Source: Undibacterium sp. YM2
Lineage (GTDB): Bacteria > Pseudomonadota > Gammaproteobacteria > Burkholderiales > Burkholderiaceae_D
Reading direction: 5' to 3'
DNA length: 64,000 nucleotides
NCBI RefSeq assembly: GCF_009937975.1
Contig: NZ_AP018441.1
Span: 3,100,001 to 3,164,000 of the forward strand
Shown here: piece after piece, positions 36,396 through 44,885 of the stretch
Numbering within the stretch: the first letter of the stretch is position 1
Layout of the letters: the number at the start of each line of letters is the position of its first letter
Program-made: the position numbers and the translations under genes
The notes under the pieces: model-generated
Databases searched by the model: none
The model's input: the letters and a program-made list of their open reading frames with translations, nothing else
Told to the model about the DNA's origin: nothing

Positions 36396-37366
36396 TCAGC
36401 AAGTTTCGTTTCCTTAAACTTGCCATAGCTCATTAATTTTTCATGACGTGCTGCCAGCAAGTCCTTGGTTTTGACGCCCTGGAACTGACGCAGGGTATCA
36501 GCCAAAGCACGTTTTACCAGTGCACACATTTGTTTTGGATCCCTGTGGGCTCCACCCAGAGGTTCATTGATGATCTTGTCTATCAGGCCCATGGCTTTGA
36601 GCCTGTGGGCAGTCAAGCCCAACGCTTCGGCAGCATCAGAGGCACGGTCAGATGTCTTCCACAGGATGGAGGCACAACCTTCAGGGGAAATGACGGAGTA
36701 AGTCGCATATTGCAACATCAAAACGGCATCGCCAACCGCCAGCGCCAGCGCACCACCAGAACCACCCTCACCAATAATCGTCGTAATCAGTGGCACTTTA
36801 AGCTCTGCCATAACATACAGGTTGTGGCCGATAGCCTCTGACTGGCCGCGCTCTTCCGCATCTATACCTGGCCAGGCACCTGTAGTATCTACAAAGGTGA
36901 ATACTGGGATATCAAATTTCTCAGCCAGCTTCATCAGGCGCATGGCCTTGCGATAGCCTTCGGGCTTGGGCATACCAAAATTGCGCAGGGCGCGCTCTTT
37001 GGTGTCACGACCTTTTTGATGGCCCATAACCATACATGCCTGACCATTAAACCTGGCCAGACCACCAACGATGGACTGGTCATCAGAAAAGCTGCGGTCG
37101 CCATGCAACTCATGGAAGTCAGTAAACATCTGGTTGATGTAGTCCATGGTATATGGACGCTGGGGATGGCGGGAAATCTGCGACACTTGCCATGGGGTCA
37201 ACTTGGCGTAAATATCCTTCGTCAACATCTGGCTTTTCTTCGACAGTCTGTCTATTTCTTCAGAAATATCGACTGCGGAATCATCCTGAACAAAACGCAG
37301 CTCTTCTATTTTTGTTTCCAGTTCTGCAATTGATTGTTCAAAATTTAAAAATGTCGTTTTAGTCAT
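36392..37366 (-). CDS. accA: Acetyl-CoA carboxylase carboxyltransferase subunit alpha
   Basis: Makes malonyl-CoA together with AccB, AccC and AccD at the start of fatty acid synthesis. The 324-residue protein shows [20 protein letters not shown], the [11 protein letters not shown] motif, [18 protein letters not shown] and [16 protein letters not shown] precedes the ATG by seven bases. A 489-bp gene-free gap follows upstream, which holds its promoter and that of the divergent TPR gene. Confidence 0.97.
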   Translation of the reverse strand: MTKTTFLNFEQSIAELETKIEELRFVQDDSAVDISEEIDRLSKKSQMLTKDIYAKLTPWQVSQISRHPQRPYTMDYINQMFTDFHELHGDRSFSDDQSIVGGLARFNGQACMVMGHQKGRDTKERALRNFGMPKPEGYRKAMRLMKLAEKFDIPVFTFVDTTGAWPGIDAEERGQSEAIGHNLYVMAELKVPLITTIIGEGGSGGALALAVGDAVLMLQYATYSVISPEGCASILWKTSDRASDAAEALGLTAHRLKAMGLIDKIINEPLGGAHRDPKQMCALVKRALADTLRQFQGVKTKDLLAARHEKLMSYGKFKETKLAE

Positions 37367-37855
37367 CGTGCCTCCTTAACATCACACGAGTTGATAAAAA
37401 AATCCAATTTCATTTTGGCGCGGGCGCAATGTTTAATTGAATAAAGTGTCGCTTTGCCAAGCGTACAAAAGAACCATTTAGATGATCTTTTGCAAAATTC
37501 ACAAGCCTGCATATTGGACATATTGTCCTGACGGAGCAGATTAGATATCAAAACTGGTCTCGCTGTCCAGTGTTCAGCACTTTTTGTCCGGGTAAAGGCT
37601 GCCAAAACCCCTCTTAAAAAACGCCTGAATCAGTTAAATTCATTGGCAACATTCGCCCTGCAACAAGCAGAAAACCATAAAATCTGATGCAACCGGAAAA
37701 TAAAGAGAGACCAAAGTGCTGCTTCCTTGTCAAAGTAATTGTCAAACGCCCATAGCCAGCAACTTATTTGATAAGATGGCGCTTTGCTTAAAAGTCAGTA
37801 TACCATTGCAGCTTACATGTTCTGCCAAACTCCTATAAATCCAAGACCGAACACC
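37367..37855. promoter_or_regulatory. Divergent promoter region between accA and the TPR gene
   Basis: No convincing gene. An open frame upstream of accA has no family resemblance. GGACA-TAT-TGTCC (37516-37528) is a perfect 5-3-5 palindrome about 150 bp before accA. The octamer TTGTCAAA occurs twice, at 37727-37734 and 37739-37746, a 12-bp period. Either could be a regulator site. No unambiguous -35/-10 pair was identified. Confidence 0.4.
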
Positions 37856-38878
37856 ATGCGCCAGATTTTAAAGAATGTTCTTACCCTATCCAGCCTGTCA
37901 TTGCTGTTGATGTCCGCGCATGTCAGGGCAGATGATGCTGCCGACGTTGGCAAATTACTCAGATCTGGTCAGGTAAGCGAGGCCTTGCAAAAAGTCGAGG
38001 CTGCCCTGGCGCAGCGCCCCAAGGACGCGCAGATGCGTTTTCTGAAGGGATTGATACTGACAGAACAGAATAAATCCGCTGAAGCCATCACTGTTTTCTC
38101 AAAATTGACTGACGATTACCCGGAATTGCCCGAGCCTTACAACAACCTGGCCGTCCTGTATGCCTCGTCAGGTCAATATGACAAGGCCCGCGCGGCCCTT
38201 GAAATGGCCATCAGGACCAACCCGACTTATGGCACTGCCCACGAAAACCTCGGTGATGTGTACGCAAAACTGGCGAGCCAGGCCTATGACAAGGCCCTGC
38301 AACTTGATGCCGGCAATAATACTGCCAAGTTAAAACTGACCCTGGTCAAAAATCTGGTGGGCAATACTACCGGTGGCACCAATCCTAAAACTGCCATGGC
38401 ATCCCAGGCGGCTGCCAGCACAGCCACCCCGGCAAAGACCAGCGCTGCCACAGTCGCGACTGCAAAACCCGAGACAGAAACAGCCAAGCCAGAACCAAAA
38501 TCCAAACCGGCACCTGCGGCCACTGCTTCTGGCGACAAATCAGAAGACGATGTGCTCAAAGCCGTAGAGAACTGGGCCAAGGCCTGGAGCAGCAAAGACA
38601 CCAATGCCTATCTGGGGCATTATGCAAAAGACTTCCAGACACCCAAGGGCGAATCCTATAAAGCCTGGGCGGAAGAACGCCGCAACAGGATAGAAGGCAA
38701 AGGCCGTATCAACGTCAAAATTGAGTCCGCCAAAATTGATGTCGATGGCAATACTGCGACAGTCAAGTTCCGCCAGATATATACATCTGACCAGTTGACT
38801 GCCAACAGCCGCAAAACCTTGCACATGGTGAAGCAAGATGGCAAGTGGCAGATCAAACAGGAGCGTGCGGGTAGCTAA
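37856..38878 (+). CDS. Exported TPR protein with C-terminal NTF2/SnoaL-like domain
   Basis: A 340-residue protein. Signal peptide about 1-26 (MRQILKNVLTLSSLSLLLMS, cleaved near AHVRA). TPR repeats cover about 28-165 (EALQKVEAALAQRPKDAQM, EPYNNLAVLYASSGQYDKA). A Pro/Lys/Ala/Thr-rich linker (175-235) follows. A C-terminal alpha/beta domain (about 240-340, ENWAKAWSSKDTNAYLGHYA) is NTF2-like. The ATG at 37856 was chosen because the signal peptide begins there. Its stop overlaps the next gene, an L,D-transpeptidase whose C-terminal domain looks homologous. A role in cell-wall remodelling is inferred from that partner. Confidence 0.85.
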   Translation: MRQILKNVLTLSSLSLLLMSAHVRADDAADVGKLLRSGQVSEALQKVEAALAQRPKDAQMRFLKGLILTEQNKSAEAITVFSKLTDDYPELPEPYNNLAVLYASSGQYDKARAALEMAIRTNPTYGTAHENLGDVYAKLASQAYDKALQLDAGNNTAKLKLTLVKNLVGNTTGGTNPKTAMASQAAASTATPAKTSAATVATAKPETETAKPEPKSKPAPAATASGDKSEDDVLKAVENWAKAWSSKDTNAYLGHYAKDFQTPKGESYKAWAEERRNRIEGKGRINVKIESAKIDVDGNTATVKFRQIYTSDQLTANSRKTLHMVKQDGKWQIKQERAGS

Positions 38879-40146
38879 TGTTTTTCGCTGTCAATTCTGA
38901 TGCTCCGGCCACATGCGCAGCCGGAAAATCACGCATTTTTGCTGTTCTTGCACTGACATGCCTGGCGTACCTGGTTACGCCGCTGCAAGTCATGGCCAAG
39001 TCACGCCCCAATAAAGTTGCTCCGGCCGAGATTAATCCGAATGCCCCTGATCCAGATGCCCTGTTAATCGAGGTTTACAAAAACTTGGCGGCAAATAATC
39101 TGCAACAGGCGCAAACCAAGATTGATGCGCTGGTAGAAGCCTACCCGCACTTCCAGTTGGCACACCTGATACAGGGCGACCTGCTGCTGATGCACACCCG
39201 CCCGGTACGCAGTTTTGGTGTCGGTGCCCTGACCCAGCCTGATAAACTGAAAGACTTGAGAGATGAGGCTGCGGCGCGCATACGCTCTTACCGTGAACGC
39301 CCCGCTCCCGACCTGATCCCCAGAGCCATCCTGCAACTGCGGGAAGACCAGAAACAGGCCATCGTCGTCGACGCAAAAAAATCGCGCTTATATGTGTATG
39401 AGAATGCGGCAGGGCAGCCCCGTCTGATCAATGACTTCTACATCAGCCAGGGCAAGTTTGGCATCAACAAGCTCAAAGAAGGTGATCAAAAAACACCTAT
39501 AGGCGTGTATTACATTACCAGCCGCCTGGCTGGCACCAAACTGCCAAGCTTTTATGGCCCCGGCGCCCTGCCCTTGAATTATCCAAATGAATGGGACAAG
39601 TTCAATGGCCGCAATGGCTCCGGCATCTGGTTGCATGGCATGCCACCAGAGAGCTTCAGCCGCCCTCCGCTGGCATCTGATGGCTGCGTGGTGTTGACGA
39701 ATCCGGATTTTTTAAAAATCTCGTCCATGGTCGATATAGGTAAAACACCCGTCATCATCAGTGAGCAAGTAGAATTTGTCAGCCGCAATAAATGGATATT
39801 GGACAGAAACTTTGCCGAAAAACTGCTGGATGACTGGCGCCTGGACATGCAAAGCCAGAATGCCAACCGCATTCTGACAAACTATTCACGCAATTTCAAA
39901 ACCACTCAGGGCGATAATCTGAATACCTGGTTTCCCAAACAGCAGCAAAGTTGGGATAACTGGCATAATCCTGCTATTAAATTAAAAGACGTCACCCATT
40001 TCCGCTATCCCGGCAAAGATGAGCTGATAGTCAGCACCTTTACCCAGGAAACCAGCAATGGGAAAAGCAAAGCGGCTGTTCGTAAGCGTCAGTACTGGAT
40101 GAAAGAAGCTGCCAGATGGCGCATAATTTACGAAACAACGGTGTGA
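38878..40146 (+). CDS. L,D-transpeptidase (YkuD domain) with NTF2-like C-terminal domain
   Basis: Periplasmic murein cross-linking or anchoring enzyme of the YkuD family. Residues 1-40 look like a signal or anchor (FAVLALTCLAYLVTPLQVMA). The catalytic domain (about 155-285) has IVVDAKKSRLYVYE, KTPIGVYYITSR, GSGIWLHGMPP and the active-site SDGCVVLTN. A C-terminal domain (about 300-422) resembles that of the preceding TPR protein. The ATG overlaps the previous stop (TAATG), indicating translational coupling. The exact reaction (3-3 cross-link, lipoprotein attachment or hydrolysis) cannot be told from sequence. At 422 residues it is longer than typical single-domain YkuD enzymes. Confidence 0.9.
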   Translation: MFFAVNSDAPATCAAGKSRIFAVLALTCLAYLVTPLQVMAKSRPNKVAPAEINPNAPDPDALLIEVYKNLAANNLQQAQTKIDALVEAYPHFQLAHLIQGDLLLMHTRPVRSFGVGALTQPDKLKDLRDEAAARIRSYRERPAPDLIPRAILQLREDQKQAIVVDAKKSRLYVYENAAGQPRLINDFYISQGKFGINKLKEGDQKTPIGVYYITSRLAGTKLPSFYGPGALPLNYPNEWDKFNGRNGSGIWLHGMPPESFSRPPLASDGCVVLTNPDFLKISSMVDIGKTPVIISEQVEFVSRNKWILDRNFAEKLLDDWRLDMQSQNANRILTNYSRNFKTTQGDNLNTWFPKQQQSWDNWHNPAIKLKDVTHFRYPGKDELIVSTFTQETSNGKSKAAVRKRQYWMKEAARWRIIYETTV

Positions 40147-40198
40147 GCCTTGTCGATTTGACCTATTTGCTACTATTTAATTCATCAACCTATAACGT

Positions 40199-40870
40199 AT
40201 GCTGAATATGAAAATTTCAAAATCCGGATTGAGCAGTGTATTGCTGGGCACCTGCCTGATGATGGCGAGCGCTTTTAGTTTTGCCGAAGGGCAACCTAAA
40301 GTTTCCCTGAAAACCAATATGGGCGAAATCGTCATTGAGCTCTACCCGGAAGCAGCCCCAAAAACAGTGGATAATTTTCTCAAGTATGTCAAAAGCGGAC
40401 ACTACAAAGGAACGATTTTTCATCGCGTCATTGATAACTTCATGATACAGGGCGGCGGTTATGACAAGGACATGAAAGAGAAGCCGACAAATAAACCGGT
40501 ACCGCTGGAAGCACGCGAAGCACTGGAACATGGCTTGAAAAATGACCTGGGTGTAGTTGCCATGGCCCGTACGCAAGACCCTAACTCTGCCAGCGCGCAG
40601 TTTTTTATCAATGTTAAAGATAATGACTTCCTGAATCACCAGGTCTTGCCTGAAGGTGATCCGGTCGAATTCCAGTACCGTGGTAACACTGTCACGGAAC
40701 GACGCGCCCGAGCACTGGCGATGACTGCTGGCTATACGCCCTTTGGCAAAGTCATCAAGGGCATGGAAGTCGTAGAAAAAATTAAAGTGGTAGAAACTGG
40801 TGAAGCTAAAATGATGCAAAATGTACCAAACAAACCAGTTATCATCCAATCCGCTACCTTGTTAAAATAA
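40199..40870 (+). CDS. ppiA: Periplasmic cyclophilin peptidyl-prolyl isomerase (PpiA-like)
   Basis: A 223-residue cyclophilin with a signal peptide ending AFSFAEG. The active-site run includes [34 protein letters not shown] and GYTPFGKVIKGMEV. An insertion DNDFLNHQVLPEGDPVEFQY, rich in acidic residues, is larger than in E. coli PpiA. Either the ATG at 40199 or at 40208 may start translation; neither has a good Shine-Dalgarno. It is followed by a cytoplasmic paralogue 35 bp downstream. Confidence 0.92.
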   Translation: MLNMKISKSGLSSVLLGTCLMMASAFSFAEGQPKVSLKTNMGEIVIELYPEAAPKTVDNFLKYVKSGHYKGTIFHRVIDNFMIQGGGYDKDMKEKPTNKPVPLEAREALEHGLKNDLGVVAMARTQDPNSASAQFFINVKDNDFLNHQVLPEGDPVEFQYRGNTVTERRARALAMTAGYTPFGKVIKGMEVVEKIKVVETGEAKMMQNVPNKPVIIQSATLLK

Positions 40871-40905
40871 ACAAATCACTAAACTTTTTAAAATGAAGGA
40901 CTATC

Positions 40906-41394
40906 ATGGCCGTTATTCTGACCACCAACTTCGGTGACATCAAGATTGAACTGAACGAAGAAAAAGCTCCAAAAACTGTTGCCAATTTCCTGGCCTATGT
41001 TGAATCTGGTCACTACAACGGCACGATTTTCCATCGCGTGATTGACGGTTTCATGATACAAGGCGGCGGTTTTGAGCCAGGCATGAACCAAAAATCCACC
41101 AATGCGCCTATCGAAAATGAAGCCAAGAATGGCTTGAAAAACGAGCGTTATGCATTGGCCATGGCACGTACTGGCGACCCGCACTCTGCTTCTGCACAGT
41201 TCTTCATCAACACGGCAAACAACAGCTTCCTTGACTATCCAGGTCAGGACGGCTGGGGTTACTGCGTATTTGGCAAAGTCGTCGAAGGCACAGATGTTGT
41301 TGATAAAATCAAAGGCGTTAAAACTACACGCACTGGCATGTTCCAGGACGTACCGGTAGAAAACGTCGTGATCGAAAAAACACAGATCGTTTAA
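40906..41394 (+). CDS. ppiB: Cytoplasmic cyclophilin peptidyl-prolyl isomerase (PpiB-like)
   Basis: A 162-residue cyclophilin without a signal peptide. It keeps the catalytic Arg in [32 protein letters not shown] and [17 protein letters not shown] lies nine bases before the ATG. It forms a tandem pair with ppiA, and lpxH follows after 27 bp. The lpxH neighbour is conserved in proteobacteria. Confidence 0.95.
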   Translation: MAVILTTNFGDIKIELNEEKAPKTVANFLAYVESGHYNGTIFHRVIDGFMIQGGGFEPGMNQKSTNAPIENEAKNGLKNERYALAMARTGDPHSASAQFFINTANNSFLDYPGQDGWGYCVFGKVVEGTDVVDKIKGVKTTRTGMFQDVPVENVVIEKTQIV

Positions 41395-41421
41395 TCGCCT
41401 ACGTTCTCATTACCCTATTTC

Positions 41422-42207
41422 ATGATCGCAGACCACAACGCGAATCAGACAAAAGCGCAACCTGAACTGGTTGCGCTTTTTGTTTCTGACACACACTTAA
41501 ATCCTGCCCTGCCCCTCACCACAGTGGCGTTCCTGAGCTTTCTTGAAAAACACGCAGTGCAAGCCAAGGCCCTGTATTTGCTGGGAGACTTGTTTGAATA
41601 CTGGGTAGGCGACGACAATATCGACGATCCCTATAATGCATCCATAGTCCATGCCCTGCGCAAAGTGCATGATCAGGGCGTGCAACTGTACTGGATAGCA
41701 GGTAACCGTGACTTTTTGATAGGCCGCGATTTTTCTGCAGCGACTGGTGCAGTGTTATTGGAAGACCCCACTGTTATTGATTTGGCCGGGGAAAAAGTAG
41801 TGATTGCGCATGGCGACGCACAGTGCACAGATGACCACGCTTACATGAAATTTCGTGAGCAAGTCAGGCAAGTGGAGTGGCAAAAGACTTTCCTGGCGAT
41901 GCCGCTTGATCAGCGCAAGAAAATCATTGAAGGCTTGCGCACCGAAAGCAAGATGGAACAAAAACAAAAATCTGTCGCCATCATGGATGTGAATGCAGAT
42001 GCCATCGCAGCGCTGTTCCAGCACACTGGCACCAGCACCATGATACATGGCCACACCCACAGGCCAGCCATACATAATAGCGGTGAAAAAAACCGATATG
42101 TATTGCCGGACTGGGATTGTGAGGACCAGGACAAGCGAGGCGGCTGGCTCGCAGCTTACAGCGATGGCAGCATCAAGACTTATAACTGGGATGGAACCCC
42201 GAAATAA
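41422..42207 (+). CDS. lpxH: UDP-2,3-diacylglucosamine diphosphatase LpxH
   Basis: Fourth step of lipid A synthesis: hydrolyses UDP-2,3-diacylglucosamine to lipid X. A 261-residue metallophosphoesterase with FVSDTHLNP (Asp23, His25), LGDLFEYWVGDD, AGNRDFLIG, VIAHGDAQCTDD and HGHTHRPAIH, the five metal-site motifs. An extra 15 or so residues precede the fold. It follows ppiB on the same strand and is convergent with the ABC ATPase. Peripheral membrane protein on the cytoplasmic side. Confidence 0.95.
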   Translation: MIADHNANQTKAQPELVALFVSDTHLNPALPLTTVAFLSFLEKHAVQAKALYLLGDLFEYWVGDDNIDDPYNASIVHALRKVHDQGVQLYWIAGNRDFLIGRDFSAATGAVLLEDPTVIDLAGEKVVIAHGDAQCTDDHAYMKFREQVRQVEWQKTFLAMPLDQRKKIIEGLRTESKMEQKQKSVAIMDVNADAIAALFQHTGTSTMIHGHTHRPAIHNSGEKNRYVLPDWDCEDQDKRGGWLAAYSDGSIKTYNWDGTPK

Positions 42208-42221
42208 ATCTTTACATAAAT

Positions 42222-42240
42222 GCTTAGATAAATCCTAAGC
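42222..42240. terminator. Short inverted repeat between convergent lpxH and ABC gene
   Basis: GCTTAG (42222-42227) and CTAAGC (42235-42240) pair around a 7-nt loop. It lies in the 35-bp gap between facing stop codons. Too short and without a T run to be a confident terminator. Confidence 0.3.
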
Positions 42241-42242
42241 CA

Positions 42243-42935
42243 TCAGGCGTTTAAAGTGTCCGAGCGCAAATGACCCGCACTGATGGTCAGCACCCTGCCG
42301 CATCTCGCTGCAATCGACAGATCATGCGTGACCAGCACCAGGGTAGAGCCACGCTCTCGGTTCAATGTAAACATCAGGTTGATAATCGCTTCGCCAGTGG
42401 CAGCATCCAAGCTGCCGGTAGGCTCATCAGCGAACAGTAAAGGTGGCTCGGTCACAAAAGCGCGCGCCAGAGCCACCCTTTGCTGTTCACCACCGGATAA
42501 AAACTTGGGATAATGCCTGAGACGGGAACCGAGTCCGACATGCTCCAGCATTTTTTCTGCCTTGGCACGTGCCTGCTTGTCGCCCCTCAATTCCAGCGGC
42601 AGCATGACATTTTCCAGCGCATTCAGGTGCATCAGTAACTGAAAGGACTGGAATACAAAACCCAGATTTTCCTTGCGAAATTGTGCCCTGCCATCCTCGG
42701 TCAAATCAAAAATATCCACGCCATCTAGCAAGACCTTACCTTCTGTTGGCGTATCCAGACCAGCCAGGATGCCCAGCAGGGTAGATTTACCGGAACCAGA
42801 AGCGCCAACAATTGCAAGCGTCTGCCCGGCTTGCGCGGTAAAATCTATACCATTCAGGATACTGAGCTCGCCCGTGGCGTCTGCTACACGCTTGCTCAGG
42901 TGCTTTACTTCTATTGCCGCTTTGTTTGATTCCAT
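42243..42935 (-). CDS. ABC transporter ATP-binding protein (YbbA/LolD family)
   Basis: A 230-residue ATPase. Walker A is GASGSGKST, the signature is LSGGEQQRVALARA, and Walker B is LLFADEPTGSLD. The MacB/LolD/YbbA subfamily is indicated by the order of motifs and by LVTHDLSIAARCGR. No permease gene lies downstream in the window, as it is convergent with lpxH. It is divergent from tesA by 13 bp, the arrangement seen for ybbA and tesA in E. coli. That makes YbbA the best guess, with LolD the alternative. Confidence 0.9.
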   Translation of the reverse strand: MESNKAAIEVKHLSKRVADATGELSILNGIDFTAQAGQTLAIVGASGSGKSTLLGILAGLDTPTEGKVLLDGVDIFDLTEDGRAQFRKENLGFVFQSFQLLMHLNALENVMLPLELRGDKQARAKAEKMLEHVGLGSRLRHYPKFLSGGEQQRVALARAFVTEPPLLFADEPTGSLDAATGEAIINLMFTLNRERGSTLVLVTHDLSIAARCGRVLTISAGHLRSDTLNA

Positions 42936-42948
42936 AAGGTCTTTGCGT

Positions 42949-43617
42949 ATGCTATTTTCTCAATTATCAGGTCACGTCAGCAGGCTATCAAAACAAGCCC
43001 TGATGTTTGTGATGTTTGCCGTCTTTGCTGTATTCACATTCACTACATTACCTGCTTATTCTGCATCAAAAACCATACTCGTGCTCGGCGACAGTTTATC
43101 AGCCGAATATGGCCTGGCACGCGGCAAAGGCTGGGTAACACTACTGGAACAAGGATTGCAGCAAAAAAAAATACCTGCCACAGTCATCAACGCCAGCATC
43201 AGTGGTGACACCACCAGTGGCGGCAAAGCCAGGTTAGGCACTCTGCTAGAAAAGCATCATCCAGATGTCGTTATCATCGAGCTTGGTGGAAATGATGCCC
43301 TGCGTGGTCTATCACTTAAGGCCTCTGAAGATAATTTCAAGGCCATGATAGAAATGGTGAAGGCGCAGCATAGTAAAGTTTTGTTGGCAGGAATGAGGAT
43401 ACCGCCCAATTATGGGCCAGATTATTCTGAACGCTTCTTTTCCATGTATGGAAAACTCGCGAAAGCCAACAAGATTGCCTTAGTCCCATTTCTGCTGGAA
43501 GGCATAGCAGAAAAAGAAAGCCTGTTCCAGCCTGACCGCATCCACCCGATTGCAGAAGCACACCCGGCCATACTCAATAATGTCTGGCCGCATTTGCTGC
43601 CATTGCTCGGCAAATGA
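42949..43617 (+). CDS. tesA: Multifunctional acyl-CoA thioesterase/arylesterase TesA (GDSL/SGNH)
   Basis: A 222-residue secreted hydrolase. A signal peptide covers about 1-39 (FAVFAVFTFTTLPAYSAS). Block I is LGDSLSAEYG with nucleophile Ser49, block II NASISGDTTSGG, block III ELGGNDALRG and block V PDRIHP with the Asp/His pair. TesA-type enzymes act on acyl-CoAs, esters and lysophospholipids in the periplasm. The ATG at 42949 gives a correct signal peptide and has AAGG upstream; the frame remains open far 5' but that part overlaps the ABC gene. SelU follows 4 bp after the stop. Confidence 0.93.
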   Translation: MLFSQLSGHVSRLSKQALMFVMFAVFAVFTFTTLPAYSASKTILVLGDSLSAEYGLARGKGWVTLLEQGLQQKKIPATVINASISGDTTSGGKARLGTLLEKHHPDVVIIELGGNDALRGLSLKASEDNFKAMIEMVKAQHSKVLLAGMRIPPNYGPDYSERFFSMYGKLAKANKIALVPFLLEGIAEKESLFQPDRIHPIAEAHPAILNNVWPHLLPLLGK

Positions 43618-43621
43618 CACC

Positions 43622-44704
43622 ATGAAATATCCCGAACTACTGGATTTTCCAGAGGTATTCCAGCAAAGGTCAAAGTTTGACACCATTATCGACGTCCGCA
43701 GCCCGGCTGAGTTTGCCGAAGACCATATTACTGGTGCCATCAATTGTCCGGTACTCAACAATGAAGAGCGCATAGTTGTTGGCACCATGTACAAGCAAGT
43801 CGGTTCATTTGAAGCCAAGCGCCTGGGTGCGGCCCTGGTAGCCAAAAACATAGGTCATCACATAGAAAACCTGTTCCAGGACAAACCACGCGACTGGAAA
43901 CCATTGATTTATTGCTGGCGCGGTGGCAACCGCAGTGGCTCCATGGCGCATATCTTTGCAAAAATCGGCTGGCCAGTGACACAACTGAATGGGGGTTACA
44001 AGGCCTACCGACAGTTTGTAAATCAAAGCATCAGCACTATGCCCGCTCAATTCAAGTGGCAAGTTTTATGCGGTCCGACCGGTAGCGGTAAAAGCCGTTG
44101 TCTGCACACCCTCACCAGGCTGGGTGCACAAGTACTGGATCTGGAACAACTGGCCAATCATCGCGGCTCAGTGTTGGGTGACATCCCTGGACAAGCACAA
44201 GCTTCGCAGAAAAAATTCGAGAGCCTGATTTTTGAGCAGCTACAACGATTTGATCAGCAAAAAATGATTTTCGTTGAAGCAGAAAGCAAGAAAATTGGCA
44301 GACTCAGGGTGCCGGAGAGCCTTATGCATGCCATGCGCGCCTCGTCCTGCGTGCAACTTTGCCTGCCCATGGAAAAACGTGTAGGGCTATTGGTGGAAGA
44401 ATATGCGCACTTCATACGCAATGCAGAAAGCCTGGGGCAACAACTGGACTTTCTGACCCCTTTGCATGGCAAGGAAAAAATTTCCCGCTGGAGGCAAATG
44501 GCAGAATGTGGCAAACTCACTGAGCTGGCCAAAGAACTGCTGGAACAACATTATGACCCTGCCTATAGCAAGTCAATTGCAAGAAACTTTGCGGGATATG
44601 CTAACGCAAGGCGCGTAGTTCAAAACGATATAAACGAATCAGATTTTCTTGAATCTGCACACCAGATATTGCCTCTGGCAAACCCAGGCATGAATGGCGT
44701 TTAA
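43622..44704 (+). CDS. selU: tRNA 2-selenouridine synthase SelU (MnmH/YbbB)
   Basis: Replaces sulfur by selenium, through a geranylated intermediate, in 2-thiouridine at the wobble position of tRNA-Lys, -Glu and -Gln. The N-terminal rhodanese domain has Cys98 in IYCWRGGNRSGSM, matching Cys97 of E. coli. The P-loop GPTGSGKS is at residues 151-158. Length of 360 residues is normal. The ATG at 43622, four bases past tesA, is chosen over an earlier in-frame start. No selD is seen in the window; the selenophosphate donor must come from elsewhere if selenation occurs. tesA-selU-ybbA grouping is conserved in proteobacteria. Confidence 0.95.
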   Translation: MKYPELLDFPEVFQQRSKFDTIIDVRSPAEFAEDHITGAINCPVLNNEERIVVGTMYKQVGSFEAKRLGAALVAKNIGHHIENLFQDKPRDWKPLIYCWRGGNRSGSMAHIFAKIGWPVTQLNGGYKAYRQFVNQSISTMPAQFKWQVLCGPTGSGKSRCLHTLTRLGAQVLDLEQLANHRGSVLGDIPGQAQASQKKFESLIFEQLQRFDQQKMIFVEAESKKIGRLRVPESLMHAMRASSCVQLCLPMEKRVGLLVEEYAHFIRNAESLGQQLDFLTPLHGKEKISRWRQMAECGKLTELAKELLEQHYDPAYSKSIARNFAGYANARRVVQNDINESDFLESAHQILPLANPGMNGV

Positions 44705-44718
44705 GCATAGCCGCAGGT

Positions 44719-44862
44719 TCAGCCATCAACGTCATCGACAATTCTTTGCCCTTCATCTTCCAGGCCATCGAATTGGCGGTGATTGACTGCCCACCAGAAT
44801 ACCGCTCCTATGGCGAACACCAGCACCAGACTCAATGGTATCAGCAAATAAAGTATATCCAT
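44719..44862 (-). CDS. ccoS: Cytochrome oxidase maturation protein CcoS (FixS), cbb3 type
   Basis: A 47-residue single-helix membrane protein (MDILYLLIPLSLVLVFAIGA, then FWWAVNHRQFDGLEDEGQR), the CcoS/FixS signature including FDGLEDE. It assists assembly of cbb3 oxidase, the high-affinity microaerobic terminal oxidase. AGGAAA precedes the ATG. It follows ccoI by 23 bp on the same strand and is convergent with selU. The ccoNOPQ structural genes are outside the window. Confidence 0.95.
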   Translation of the reverse strand: MDILYLLIPLSLVLVFAIGAVFWWAVNHRQFDGLEDEGQRIVDDVDG

Positions 44863-44885
44863 AATTTCCTGTGTCAGTCTTTTTA

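Noticed and set aside
37363..37605. 80-codon minus-strand frame overlapping the accA start
   Set aside because: No family resemblance, no ribosome site, AT-rich content and a position in the accA promoter region.
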